Positions 23,915 to 36,610 of a stretch of DNA of 64,000 nucleotides are shown here, piece by piece. The notes beneath the pieces were generated by a model. The model was given only the letters and a program-made list of their open reading frames with translations. It was not told the DNA's origin and did not search any database. Every line of letters begins with the position of its first letter. The stretch's first letter is position 1. The stretch is from Aquatica leii (taxonomy: Eukaryota > Arthropoda > Insecta > Coleoptera > Lampyridae). The stretch covers positions 130,652,545 to 130,716,544 of the forward strand of contig CM069433.1 of NCBI GenBank assembly GCA_035610365.1, written 5' to 3'. A program made the position numbers and the translations under genes.

Positions 23915-24300
23915 TTTCTTAAAATACCCGCCCAAACATTAATAGAAAACTGCTACTGAAAATTACTTTTTTGAATTTGAAGAGGGTTTTCCTCATCCAA
24001 ACATGCGTGTTGTGCAAATTCAGCACTACATTTTGTGTAAAACAACACTCACCTAAAAATAATATTTTGGCACTAAAGTCAGGGTCTAAAGCTTCCATGT
24101 GCTGTAACCACTCACAAAACTCGCATCGCGGTTCAAAATGAACGTCGGATAACTGTTGTACTTGTTAAACATGGTAAAGGTACAAAGAATAATCACTTAA
24201 AACACCATGTACCGTACTATGGGACACTTGAACTTCGCGACCTATATCGCTAGTACTACTTCGTGACCGATCGTCTAAAATTTGCAATACATGCACATAC
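23915..24300 (-). pseudogene. Mariner/IS630-like transposase fragment
   Basis: From 24300 downward one minus-strand frame reads STSDIGREVQVSHSTVHGVL (helix-turn-helix typical of mariner-like transposases), then CEFCEWLQHMEALDPDFSAK, ILFLGECCFTQNVVLN and LHNTHVW. After a one-base shift comes EENPLQIQKSNFQ, a stop, then QFSINVWAGIL. The order matches mariner-like proteins of the DUF4817 type, in which LFTDEAGFT and SVNVWAGI surround the first catalytic Asp. Here that Asp position reads Gly (LFLGE). Two stops and one frameshift in about 125 codons mark a fairly young relic. Both ends are missing. Confidence 0.75.
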
Positions 24301-24476
24301 AGTAAAGAAAAAGAAATATTAGACTGTTAATTTTATTGAAAAAAATTATTTTTCTTCCACTACTATAGTTGGATTTTTTTAGTGGCGTTTTTTGGATTAA
24401 AAGATTAAACGCCTACAGAGATAGACAAACATTCTCTTTCTTTTTTCCTTTCATTATTTAAATGAGAATTTCGTAT

Positions 24477-24682
24477 TTATTCACGTAATTCTACGGCATG
24501 AATATGGTTTCTTAATGCAAGAAAAAGACGGCACTAGAACAATAAAACGTAGAATTTACTGAAAGCTAAATTTATTTTTGTGTTGTTTGAATACAACTTG
24601 TATATTTTACGTTTTATTGTTCTAGCGCCATCTTTCTCTTACATTAAGAAAGCATATTCATGCCGTAGAATTATGTGAATAA
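24477..24682. mobile_element. Palindromic MITE (fold-back element)
   Basis: Two arms of about 83 bp (24477-24559 and 24600-24682) are inverted copies of each other with roughly ten differences, separated by about 40 bp. Shared blocks include TTCTACGGCATGAATATG and CTAGAACAATAAAACGT. There is no coding capacity. This is the structure of a fold-back MITE and would form a long hairpin if transcribed. Ends read TTATTCAC and GTGAATAA. A target duplication is not obvious, so the superfamily is unknown. It lies 177 bp from the mariner-like relic, but there is no evidence that they are related. Confidence 0.88.
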
Positions 24683-25077
24683 GTTATTGTCTTTGTACAT
24701 TTATAATAGGTTAAACTAGGGATTTATGCCCCCCAAAATTAATTTTTATTCAGAAAGTGATTTATCTTATTATTTTATGTAGAAAAGCACTTTATATTTT
24801 GGTATCTTTACTTCGAACTATTTTCATACAGCAGTGAATTGACTAAATACGTTTGACATCACACAAACTATCCGATATATAGTGTATCGTCGCCCCTGTA
24901 TTGTAGCTGCTCATTATAGTTCTGTATGTTAAGTAATAAAAAGATTGATACGTTATTTTTTAGAAATGAGAATCTAAGAAATTAAAGATAAACTTAGGAA
25001 TTTCACTTATTTTGTGCCTGCACTATTCAAAATTTTGTTTTGCACTTCTCCAGCCTTTTAAGTTTTTTCCCACATTA

Positions 25078-25685
25078 ATTGCATCTATGACCATACATTA
25101 TGCATGTTTCATGTAGCCAAAGCTAGCAATCTATACATTTATTCCAGTCTGTGGTTTCTGTTGTGCTGTAATAATTTTCTAGAAATTCACTACAGTTTTC
25201 ATCACCTTTCCTGTCAGAAGAATCATTATATTTCTGATTTTCCTTATTCTTACGTAAAAGTCTTTTTTCAATTTGTCTTTTATCGACGGCTTTGGCGTCT
25301 TTATCTTTAGATCCCTTCCTTTTGATTCCTTACATTTCCTTTTCATTTTAGACAATTTAATGTACATACAGTTGTAATATCTGAAGCAAATCCTAATTTT
25401 TCTAATTTTTGAATATGAGATACGAGTTTAGCTTTATTTTCAATCCAAAGAAAGCATGCAAAAGAACTTTTTTGTATTTCCAGGTTGTATTCGACGCCAC
25501 AAGGTTGTCGAAAGAATCTTGTACATTCTGCTGTCTTCTTTAGTTTTTAATTCTTTATTTTCAATTGCCGAGATGGCTTGGCGTAAATCATCTTCTGTAA
25601 GTACACTGATTTTGTTGGTGCATATATTCCCTAATGTCGAGAGGCATATATCCCGATTGTTAGGGATAGATGGTCCCGTTAAAAA
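25078..25685 (-). pseudogene. Internally deleted pogo-like transposase (psq helix-turn-helix joined to PHD-like end)
   Basis: From about 25685 downward the minus strand reads SIPNNRDICLSTLGNICTNK, then VLTEDDLRQAISAIENKELK and DSRMYKILSTTLWRRI. This is the pipsqueak-type helix-turn-helix that starts many arthropod pogo/jerky transposases (TEEDL..A...V..G, then Y.IP.STL.RR). About 80 residues later it reads a Lys-rich tail (KRKCKESKGRDLKIKTPKPS) and a PHD-finger-like Cys motif (DWNKCIDC, stop, LWLHET) known from the C-termini of the same proteins. The whole DDE catalytic domain is absent, so this is a deletion derivative or a badly eroded copy. Frameshifts and stops are present. No terminal repeats were identified. 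Confidence 0.6.
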
Positions 25686-25729
25686 TAAAATAAATAATAA
25701 ATTACATATGCGTGAAATATAACCTAAAA

Positions 25730-28700
25730 AAGCGATATAAAATACAATTACTTTTATTATGCAATAGGAGTTTTTAAAACTTTATGTGCACAAGCGAACC
25801 AAAACTTGAATAATTTTTCACAATCCTAGCATTCAAATTACTTTTTAGAAACCAGTTACCTTTAGATTTAGGATATGTGCCGGGTTGGTCTTATAACACA
25901 CATAGGTTTCAGCTGACAACTAAAATACAACTTGACGCCGAATGCATCGCTAGATGGAGCGACTATGAGTTTTATAAGCACGTAAAACAAAAAGTGGCCA
26001 TATATCCTAAGGGGGCATCTATACCTAGTTTACCTACGTGATTTCGCTCAAAACACAATCTACGTGTGGTGTGGAGGCTATAATTACACTCACCGCACAT
26101 TAAACGAATATCACTGTATTCTGCAGTTGTACAAAATAAAGAGAAAATTAAAATTTAATATTATGAAGTACGAATACGTTTACACGAATCACTTAGCATC
26201 AACTGAAGAAATCCGTGAAAAAAAAATCGAGGCATAAATATAGCAGATAGTCAATTCTAATAAAGCTGAATTTTGCAATTATTTATTTGAAGTCTTGTTT
26301 TAGTTACAACCGAAGATAAACGTGATCGTGTACACAAAGTACATTTTGTTATGTTAGGTCGGTAATAATGCTAAAAAATAAACATGATGGAACATTAAAG
26401 AAAAAACTAATCAACACACGTTATCCTAGTTTTAGTTATTCTAAAAGACCAAAACAATTTTATAATTAATTTAAATACTTGTTAAAAATCACCTGGCTTG
26501 TATGCTTGTAATAATTATGTTGTTTTTATTAAATACAGTAGCGTGAAGAAGTGGACACTTTGTCCTCCAAACGTCGCTTATAAAACGCATGAAGGAGTGT
26601 TTTTCTGTCGCCCTCTTTTACCTAGACGGATTTAACACCAATCTGTTCAAAAATCTTAGGCGGTTTAATTTTTATCATTAACCTATGATGTTTAATTTAC
26701 TGTTGTAAGAACTACACGTTTCTGCTCAGTAATTTTCTGAAAAATTGTTCATGTATAGAATAACTTGAGATGAAAATCGATAACAAAAACCGAAATTCTA
26801 ATTACTATAAACGACTTTTTTATGTAATAGCTTACGTTCGACCCGTTTTTTTTAAATAAAGGCGTGCGTTGTAAGTAATTAAAATAAACAATTATTTTTT
26901 GTTAAAACTGTCAAAAGGTGTTTCAATTTATATGAAATCTCTCAAATTAAATATTTGAATGTTTTTCAAAATAATATATTTCCTATGACACTTTAACACA
27001 TGATTTTTTTTAGTTACAAATAGTAGTAAACGATCATCGCAAAACACTTTCATCATTATAATTTAATTGGTAAATTATCATTGTCTTGAATGATATTTAT
27101 AATAGCTAATTAGTACTTAAAATGAATATTTAATTCATGATTGAACTTTCATATTAACTAATCTTCTTTTTGTGACTGTTTGAAGAATTCTTGAGCAGCA
27201 TTCTGCACTTCTACGTTAGAATTAAAGCATGGAGTTTTCAATGCTATCTTCGACGTAATAAAGTTATGTAAATCCGAGTTTTCGATAATTTATCAATGAT
27301 TAGATGATTTCAACTACAAACAATATTTGGTTTTGCAATTGAATTCTTTGTAATTTATATTTTTGTGCTAATATTTAAACAATTAATTTTGTTTTAATTT
27401 GCTTAATCTCCTTAGTTGAAGTCTAATTATTTAAAAACAATTTTTTGTTATTTAATTCATCATTATTATGTTTTCTCATTAGTGGTATTATAAGTTTGTG
27501 TAATAGCACGTTCAAAGACTTCTATCCAGAAATAGGTAGCTGTGGTTTCAGATCTGCTGTCTTGTAAAATATCAATGTTTGATTTTTGAAAACTGCTACA
27601 TAAGAGCTTTATACAAGTTCATAAATCACCACTGAACCTCAACTTTTTTTAATGAAAGACAATTATACTTTATGTATTACGTAATAAGTCTGTATTGGCA
27701 TTTTATATCTCTAACACAATGGATTTGTTTTGAAGGGTATTTGGTTCACCTACTTACTGAAACAAATGAATAAAGATATGTGCTACGGTTATAAATTTTA
27801 CCGCAAACTGACGACCATGTTTGATTATTGTTGGTTTAGACGTTATGATTTATTATGATCTTCCAAATCTATATTAAAAATAAAATATACGTAATTGTAA
27901 CTGTGAATTAGAACATGTCGAATTAGATGCTCCCGTTTATAAAGAAGACAACTAATAATATTTATAAAATAGTTGTGCTAATTAATAAATACCATTAATT
28001 TAATTTACTGTAGTTTTTTAGATCTGTAATCATTTTTTGTCATAAATCCGGTTATTTGAAAAGTTTATAACAAATTAAAAGAACTTAGTAGTTTGGAAAA
28101 AATAAAATAAATTTTCTTTTAATATCTACCACAATTTTATGTCTTTTATTATATTTACCGTTCTTCTAGAAACCTTTTTTTTGCATTTTTTCCCTATTTT
28201 ACCGATAAAATGTTATAACACAGACTTATTGTTTGTATAAGGAAAACTTGACACTTCCAAACTAACAACAGTGATTAATAATTGATAAATTCAAGAGCAA
28301 AGAATTAATTAAATTGCAATAATTGCACCTAACATTCTTACACCAATGCTGGAAAACCTAGAGAAATCTGTTGCGTCTTAAAATATTTTTTTAGTAACTT
28401 GTAGTTCCAAAAACTGGGAACTGAAATCCATTAGTTATTGATTACATAGTAATATATGTAGGTGATACATAGATATTGTACATAATTTATATAGTAAGAA
28501 TTGCAATCCTTCGAAACAACCCTTTTATTTTACATTTTTACTGAAACAATACTTCGTGCACCAATGTCTTCAGAATAGCATAAAAGTCGTTTGTCAATGA
28601 TCCTAATTAAATTTTATGTGCATTTTCCTTTCTTTTGATTGTATCTGCATGAGATCAGTTTGAATTACGGATTGTAGTTGGTTTTTAATATGATATATTT

Positions 28701-31700
28701 AGTAATAAATTAAGTGTTGCTTGCTTAGTAATTTTTAATTCATAATTTTGTAAGAAATTTATATGATTTATTTCTAGTTGTTTTATGATTAAAAATAATT
28801 TTAATTCTATTGTGATATCAAATTACAATGAATCAGTTAACTTCAAACAGTCAATTGTTAATGCAGTTATATATGGCAATGAAATGAAAATGAAATAATC
28901 AAGTTCAAACTACCTAGAATGCATAAATATGCAACTGGTAGTCGAACGCAATACTTTTTCTTGCACGTTACTAATTGACTTATCTCGTGTTACTGCAGCA
29001 AGCAATAACACAAAGATGACAATTACCAAGCTTCTTGCAAACTGCATTGAAATACTTCAGCCACTGCTTCTTTGTCAGTGTGTTAACAAGCTGAAACTGA
29101 ATATCAACCAGAAGTGCTTACTGGATTTATAAGAAGTACATTTAAAGCTTTACTGATAAGATGGTGTGAGGTATGCGATGTGTCCAGCATAACTTATATT
29201 TAATTAGCCGGTGATCCGTAAGGAAACAGCAGTCGTGATTCATATATCACAGTTCTTGGCACTTGAACAATGAGAACTAATTTTCTCACTAGATATTTTA
29301 AAAATATATTTGGCATCGGGTCAACCATTATCATTTAAGTAAATAGTTATGTTGTAACGTTCTATTATTGAAACAATATATTTACGTTGTTTACTTGCTT
29401 TATTTAAAAAAATAGATATCTGAAAAAAAACAGGAATTTTTCAACTACGTGTTTATTTTTGTTACGCGTGGTATTTAAAGTACATTTATAAACTTTTGTT
29501 AAATCGCACTTGGGTCAATTTAAAAAATTGCTTTGGCACCGGTTTCCAAATTTTTGCAAAATTGCCTTTTCTAATAACTTATTATTCAATTTACCGTATA
29601 AATTAAGTCATTGTATCTATCAGTTAAGGAATGCAAATTATACTTAATTTATACAATTAAGGTATATACACAAGACACGACGTTGTCCGTTTTCAATTTA
29701 AAACCAAGTTAGCTAAATTGTGTTAAACAATTTTGTATAATTATGAACGGTCGTTTGTGTTTTGAAACAGTATCAGATTTGCGTTTTTTTCGCAACTCCA
29801 TCTTAGTTAAATTGTTTATATTTACAGTCTTATTCTAATCAATTATCAGATTCGTTTACTACAGTCAGTTAGTTAAGTTGATCCAATAAGCATTTAGTTG
29901 CAAAATGGTTGATTGTAATCATTTTTATTGCGCATATTATCAAATGGGTGGAATGTATTGAATAATACGATAAATTAAAAAAGGCGGGGTTAATAATTTG
30001 AATTTATGTAGTGTATAAATCATTAACAATGTAAATCCACGATTTTACAATAAATCTAAATTTTTTTTATTTCGATCAATTTATTTAGAGCTTTAATTAT
30101 ATACAGCAAAACTTAAATTGAGCGATCAGTAATAAATAAAATAATTTTAATTGACTTATGGCTATAATCTAATTCTATTTTAGATAAATCGATCAAGATA
30201 TGTATATAATAAGTCACTTTCTACTTATGAATAAAAGTGGCATGTTACAATCACTCCCCTTTTGGCAATATTACCAGTGTTAATACAATGCTAGAAATCA
30301 TTTTTAAAACCAGTCAGCAAAAGTCAATGAAAGGGTAAAAAACAAATTTTTGTTAGTCAAATCATCAATTGAGTATTTTTGTAAAAATTCTAAAAATCTT
30401 GTAAAATCAGTTTTTTTTAATTTCGAAGGAATGACATTAATGATGCCCAATTACAGAAGGAATTAATAGAAATGTTAGTGTGATTTTAACTTAAATTCAT
30501 ATGAGTATCTCTACCTAAACTTATTCATGCAACTTCTGAATTGCATTTACTATTCATACCACAAGAAAGCAATGATAATTATAGTGATCAAAATATGTAT
30601 CTATTACCTACTATCGGTATCATTTGCTATGGTTCAATTGTGTAAACTTAATATTCTGTTATGTTTACATATATTTTTTATTTACAAATATTAATCATTA
30701 CATCGTTAAGAAATAATTGTACTTTTTTTATACTTACATAACTCGACTACCAAGTTTTTCATCAAACATTCCAAATTACTTTTTGTATGCTTCGAATTTT
30801 TGCTATGACTGGAAAACTTTTAAGGTTGATACTTTGCTATTATTCAACGCGTAATACCAACATATCAATATCACTTTAGTCTACAAAAACCACTGCGTAT
30901 CGAAAAACTATTACTATTGTAGAATGTGATCAATAAACGTGATAACGTAAAGGCTTTATAGTAATCTCAAACTATATTTTCATCGACTATTTGTTTGGTT
31001 TTTTATCGTAACCATTAAAAGTCACTTTACTATTTTCAGAAAAGTATATCGGTATAATATTATCAGTTATAAAAATGAAGAATTTAATTACAAATTTGGG
31101 AGTCGTATTAAGTATATACTTATAAAAACTAATAAGCTTGAGGAAAATTAGACCTAATGAAATGTTAGTTTAATGGACATATAACAGCGTTTAAACTTGA
31201 AAATTTGCTGATTGGTCCTAACTTTACCAATAAAACGAAGTGTGAAAGCTTCAAGATCTGCAGGTACTAAGTTACGTTACTGGTTATTACCTGTTCAAAA
31301 ATCTTGTAAATTCTGTAAAAAAAAGCAATCGTTGATCACTTTCAACGTAAGAAAGGAATTCTGTAACTTGATTTAATGTATTTAGAGCGCAGAATGCTAG
31401 ATTACACATAGCATCCTGAGAAAGGCAGTGAAAATCTAGTAGTTGATGTTTACCTTGCTTAATGAAGTATAGTTTGTGATCAATTAATGTAATCAATCTT
31501 ATTTTCACGTGATTATCGTGAATTTGCGCTGCGCACTAAATTTGTGATTTTTGACAACACATATTTGGTTAGATAGTGCCTACTTGATTGTTAATGTTAA
31601 CATTAACATTGTAAATACTTCATATTGATCAACTCCCAATACTTAGTAGCGTGAGTGCTCATAAATAAATTAATCGATAGATTACTCATCTCGTAGACGA

Positions 31701-33420
31701 AGCGCCTTACCTTTATCGCCACCCGTTTACACCAAAGCGTATTTCATTATGTTTTTGAAAAACACGATCGCAAAATTTGAACTACTGGTCTAAACAATCC
31801 TGTGTAAAAGGTAATTTTTATCTACCTTACAAATACAAACTTACATTTTTACCAAAGTTAGTATGGCTTAGTTTTCTTCTGAGGTCATTTTTTCGTGCTG
31901 CAGAGCAAAGGGTCAGAGCTTAAAAGAAGCCTATTCAAAACATCCCTATTACAATCTAATTGAAAAAATTTGCCGATACATTCGGAAGTGCTTGTTTTGG
32001 GCTTCTGCTGCTTCCTGCGATAATTGACTGATCAGTGGCGCACCCACGAGAAGGAATTTAATTTCATTTTATACAAGTTTAAATAGTTTGCTTTTTTGTC
32101 CATTCGTAAAGAGGTTACACTACTGACAAATTAAACAAACACGCCAGAAATGTATATAAAAAAAAAAACCTGACTCAGAAGATGAGGGAGACAAGAAGAT
32201 ATAATTTTGCCAAAACGTTTCACAATGGAAAAAAGTTCAAAAAAATAAACTGGATCAAAAAAAGAATAAATATTGTAACATGCATGAGCATTGATAATCT
32301 TTGTATTAAAAAAATTATGAGAATATTCTCGTCAAAGATAAAACAAAAGCATAAAAAACAAACTCAGGAAGTCAAGTTTAGCGAGTCTTAAAGAAAAACG
32401 CGCCGGTGTTAAATAAATAGATATATACATATTCAGTGGTTTTACTCACGTTTCGTAATCTTATCGCAAACAGTGTTTATTGAAATCTATAGTTATAGTG
32501 ATATATACATAAATCATTATGACGATTTCATTCAATTCGTTAGTTATAATTTCTTTAGTGTGTTGTGTGGTGTTTTGGTTTTAGTAAAATTAGTAATATT
32601 TTTTAGTGTAATTTAAATAAACTAGGTGTTAAGTTTGCAACAATATCAATGGAGAACAATTAACCAACTTAAGGTAAACTATGAACAGTATCCTAACGGC
32701 ATACAATATGAAGACCTAAAAACGCGATAGAATCGAAAAAGGTATGATTAAAAATAAAGTTAAACAAAACCAAAATAATGTATGCGAAACCAGAAACAGA
32801 TATATAAGTAGAAAACACAGCATAAAAAAGAACCATGTTGAACATTACAAGAAGAGACAAAATTAGCAATGAAAAAATAATGTCGATAACAAAGACAACA
32901 GATGTAGGCATCAGAACCGGGCCTGTAGCTAGACTTGAGACAAATTTATCTTGATTAATCTCAAATTCATAGATTGAAGATCATATAAACGTAAAAGCGA
33001 AAACGGAAGGCCACCAATGCGATGGTACGTTGATTTTAAGAAAACCGCTGGATTAAAATGGGTTCAAATAGCTTATATCCAAAAATAAAAAAAAAGAAAA
33101 GAAAAAATGCTAAGTTATTTTGAAAAATCATTTTGTTTTCTAATTGAAGAATACCTAAACTACCTACGTAATGGTATGTTGTAAGCATTATTAAAATAAT
33201 TATGTGTAATGTACCATATGATATATTTTTGGTTACCCAATCACAGTTTTTCATAGTTCTTTGAGTAATAAAGAGAGAGAAAAAATTGTTATAAAAAACA
33301 TTGCAGCCTACCTTTAATGTTATGGCCAGTGGAAGTGCAAGTTTTGCTTAATTTGAGGATACATACTTCATTTTAACTGAGGAACAGAAAATTCACAAAA
33401 CAGGAATATTATAGACACTT
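25730..33420. other. Long AT-rich non-coding interval
   Basis: No supported gene in about 7.7 kb. At 26537-26562 the sequence TACAGTAGCGTGAAGAAGTGGACAC looks like one end of a Tc1-like element, but I found no partner end. Reading frames up to about 91 codons lack recognisable motifs. This may be intronic or intergenic. Confidence 0.45.
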
Positions 33421-33429
33421 AAATGCGTT

Positions 33430-33780
33430 TTTATTTTTTATTTGATAGCAATGGTGGACAACCTTTCTTGTTTAAAAACATATTTCCGGATTCAGATGTT
33501 GCCAAAAAGTTATCAAATGTCCGAAGTAAAGTCGAGGTACATTATTCAGTTTGGCATTGCACCATACAACTTGGAATTTAAAGAATAAAATAACAGAAAA
33601 TAAAACTGAACAGAGAGCTCTCTTAAGTTATTACATGATAAAGCCCTTAATAAGGAGGGAGTCATTGAAACTAACAGCATGATTAATATAGGTTTAGAGA
33701 AAAGAGGAAAGGTTCATCAGGAACTCGAAAGGTTCAAGGAACTCTTGTCAGACCTATATGAGCCAAAAGCGAAGAAGAAA
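33430..33780 (+). pseudogene. Possible zinc-finger/hAT-related coding relic
   Basis: A plus-strand frame reads FLFKNIFPDSDVAKKLSNVR and then, in another frame, QFGIAPYNLEFKE. The pattern FPDS.VA...S..R.K followed by FGIAPY is found in BED/DUF4371-type hAT-related proteins. About 60 bases later another frame reads VHQELERFKELLSDLYEPK with a Lys-rich end and a stop at about 33783. The two parts may not belong together. An AATAAA-like signal (CAATAAAAG) occurs near 33947. The match is short, so confidence is low. Confidence 0.25.
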
Positions 33781-34229
33781 AAGTAATAATTTTTTTTAGA
33801 TCTTTTTGTAATTCTTGTATTATTAGTTTGGTCTAAAGAGCAGACATGTTAGTTTATGTTTTAATTTATTTAGTTGTATTTATTTGTTGAAGAGATGGGA
33901 TTTTTATTTAAATGTAGTAAGTAACTGATACTAAAGATTCAGTTGCAATAAAAGTTTTTCTGTTCTTGTCTTTATTCATTTTCATTTAATAAAAGCAATG
34001 TGTCATAAAATTTGATAGAAAAACGCTATAAAATCTTTAAAAAAAATCAAAACTTAATGATGAGAGTTTGTTCTGCAAATGATGAAATATTTTAGTAACG
34101 AAAAATCTGTTAATAGAAAGCATCTCAACCTAAGATTTTAATTTAGAAAAAAAAATGTCCTATGTAAATGGAGAGTTTAAATAGACTGTGACAGACCGTC
34201 GAAGTCATTGAACTATACAGGACAAAGTG

Positions 34230-34930
34230 GCAGTCAAACCAATAAAACAATTCTTATTTCTGGAAAGGTTTTCTTACATATCTTTCAAACATGGGATTAT
34301 CAGGAACAAATTCGCTTGTTCCCAGCATAGTGTAAAGTTGTCTTCCCTGACGCATGTGTTCATTACATGGTCGCAGGTCTGTGCTCTGAGTAACGCCGTT
34401 GCCTTGACTACCTCCACAGGAACTCTATCAGGTCCTGGAGCTTTGCGAGTAGCAAGTCTTTTTACTGCCTCTTCCATCTCGGTGCTAGTAATTGGCTCAT
34501 AGTCTAAATATTCATCTTCGTATTTGTTTCTTTTCTTGAGTTCATCTTCTTCTGGGAATAGTGAGTGTATAATTTCTACCATTTTATTAGTGTCTAGACC
34601 TATTATTATTTATTATAGATTAGTTTGCGTCCTTTTCCCCAGATGCCATGGTCTAATTCTTCGCATATCATCTTCTAGCATTAATTCTTACTGTTTTTTA
34701 TTAACATTAGTTTTTTCTTTTCCTTCTTCAGTTCCTTCTTTCTTCCGGGCCTCTGTCATATTTTCTGAGCTGATGCTGGTATTTTGTCCTTTTCTTGATT
34801 CACGTTATTCTTTGGTGGTAAATCTCGTCATTCTACCAATATTTTTTCCTTTTGTTTGATGTCCCTTTTGGCATAGTTTCCTTGCGTAAAAGGGATAGGA
34901 ATTTCGTCATTTTTTCTACTGAATTAATGT
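34230..34930 (-). pseudogene. R1-clade LINE ORF2, linker and start of reverse transcriptase
   Basis: The reading continues from the endonuclease half on the other side of the nested insertion. YW, stop, NDEI (near 34840) stands where R1-clade proteins have YWWNDEI, so the second Trp codon is TAG. CEELDHGIWGKGRK (near 34670-34630) matches the linker CxExxxDPWGxxYK. At 34582-34274 an open frame covers STEMEEAVKRLATRKAPGPD and RVPVEVVKATALL, the first RT motif (KAPGPDGIP). Similarity fades at about 34230, before the catalytic YADD region. This is a truncated remnant. Confidence 0.7.
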
Positions 34931-34934
34931 TTTC

Positions 34935-35812
34935 TTTTGTTTATTGTTTATTTATCTGTGTTAATTATACAAAATTGTATTTACACTCGTCAGAAAAAAA
35001 TAACTATAAAAATGATACATAATGAAATGATTCATAAAATTAATTATTACAAAAGTTTAGAATATCAATAGAACATTGATAATACTCGTCATAATTATAA
35101 AACGCTTTAGAAAGTAAAAATGTTTTGATTGTTTTCTTAAATTCGTTTAACGGTAATAGCCTTATAGCTGATGGTAAACTATTGAAGAGTTGCTGTGATT
35201 GGTATTGAGGTCGATTTTGTGATTTTGTTAACTTACAATAATCTATGCGAATGTTATTGCTACATCTTGTATTGTAATGATGATAGTCAGATTGACATGT
35301 GAATTTTGAAACACTATTTCTAGCGCTACACAAGCTCTCCAAAATAAAAATACTGGGCAACGTTAAAATCTTATGATTTATAAACGCAGCTTTGCAGTCT
35401 TCTTTATATCCCAGTCCTGCAATAACACGAACTGCTCTCCGTTGTATCTTGAATACCTCCCGCCAATGTGACGAGTGACCCCAGACTGTGATAGCATAGG
35501 ATATTGCACTATGTATTAAAGAGAAATATGCACTTTTTACTGTACTTACAGTAGTACTATCGGAAAGACGCCTCAGAAGAAAAATGTATTTATTTATTTT
35601 TTGAGACAAATAGAACAATGATTATTGTGCATTGTCTCAGTCTTGTTGCAGTTCAATTGTAGTTTATTACTATTGCACCAGTTTTTAACTATCTTGCTTT
35701 TTCGGTGTTTTGGAGGGCGGCAATTACATTTTCATCTTTACAGAACAGAGTAGCATCGTCCGCATAAAGTATGCATTCGACTTTATCCTTCAAGAAGCCG
35801 TTTGTTGTGTAA
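34935..35812 (-). mobile_element. 3' end of a second LINE (RT core and C-terminus) nested in the R1-clade element
   Basis: From about 35800 downward the minus strand reads VECILYADDATLFCKDENVI, the YADD catalytic box of a non-LTR reverse transcriptase. A frame change follows, then NWCNSNKLQLNCNKTETM. A 192-codon open frame (35618-35040) then reads KINKYIFLLRRLSDSTTVST, HSAISYAITVWGHSSHWREV, IQRRAVRVIAGLGYKEDCK and YNTRCSNNIRIDY. This is the C-terminal thumb-like region common in jockey/CR1-type insect LINEs (AIR...GL....CR.YF pattern). A short 3' UTR ends in ATAAACAATAAACAAAA near 34935. It is 5'-truncated, the usual outcome of LINE insertion. The same R1-clade protein continues on both sides, so this copy landed inside that element. 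Confidence 0.75.
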
Positions 35813-35814
35813 TT

Positions 35815-36497
35815 TGCCCTGTTTTTTTTCAAAAACTGTTCAATTTGGTGTTTCTGTTGTTGTTTCCTTTGGTGTACTGGTCTTTGTATCTTCCCAAGTC
35901 CATTTAATATAGCGATGATGGCTAAGCGACTCCGTATCGAGAACTTTTGTTTGTTAGCCTATCTTTAAGATTATTTGTGCTCATCGTTATATCTATAAAT
36001 GATTTTTGGTTGCCTCTCTCAAAGGTAGGCTATTCCTCTGTTGGCAGTTGTGAGGTCTAAACTGGCCATCCACTCATCAATTATGGTTCCTCGTTTATTG
36101 TTTCTTTTTGCGACCCAAATTTTTGACGCGGCGTTAAAATTGGCTCCGAATAGAGATCTTTTTATTGCCATAGTTTTGATTGCAGTGGCTAATTCTTCAA
36201 AATCCGTCTTAAAATCCGCGATATCCTTATTGGGGGAAAATTACAGTTGAATACACTTACTTTAGTAACTTTTACCAATACAAAACATTTCCCGCCCCAC
36301 ATTTACTTATCACTTACTTATTGTTTAACGTGGAGATGCCTGGTTTGCCACTATCGTCTCTTTTTATGTTAGAGTCTCTCACACCTCTCATTTCTGAGAG
36401 CTACATATCAGTGTCCTTTTCTTTTGCCACTTGTTTGGCCATGCCGTAGGCAACTCTTCTATTATTCAGGTTAATTTGAATTATTTTTGTACCCATT
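35815..36497 (-). pseudogene. R1-clade LINE ORF2, endonuclease part
   Basis: ATG at 36497 opens MGTKIIQINLNNRRVAYGMA, the standard R1-clade ORF2 start (first strand of the AP-endonuclease fold). Further on, in shifted frames, are DFKTDFEELATAIKTM and RSLFGANFNAASKIW, where the catalytic GDFN motif reads GANFN. Then come KRGTIIDEWMASLDL, a SFIDIT-like stretch and HHRYI, the position of the terminal SDH motif. A stop occurs at DTDM, and there are frameshifts near 36290 and 36020. In the family this enzyme nicks target DNA to prime reverse transcription. The region ends where the second LINE interrupts at about 35815. Confidence 0.72.
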
Positions 36498-36610
36498 GTT
36501 CTATTTTGTTTAATAGAAATAAATAAAATAAATAAGTAAATATATATGTATAAAATAAAATATGTAAAAATAGCACTGCTCTTTTTGTATTACAGTATCA
36601 TAATCATTTT

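Noticed and set aside
34524..34859. 111-codon plus-strand frame
   Set aside because: Antisense to the R1-clade ORF2 linker and RT start.
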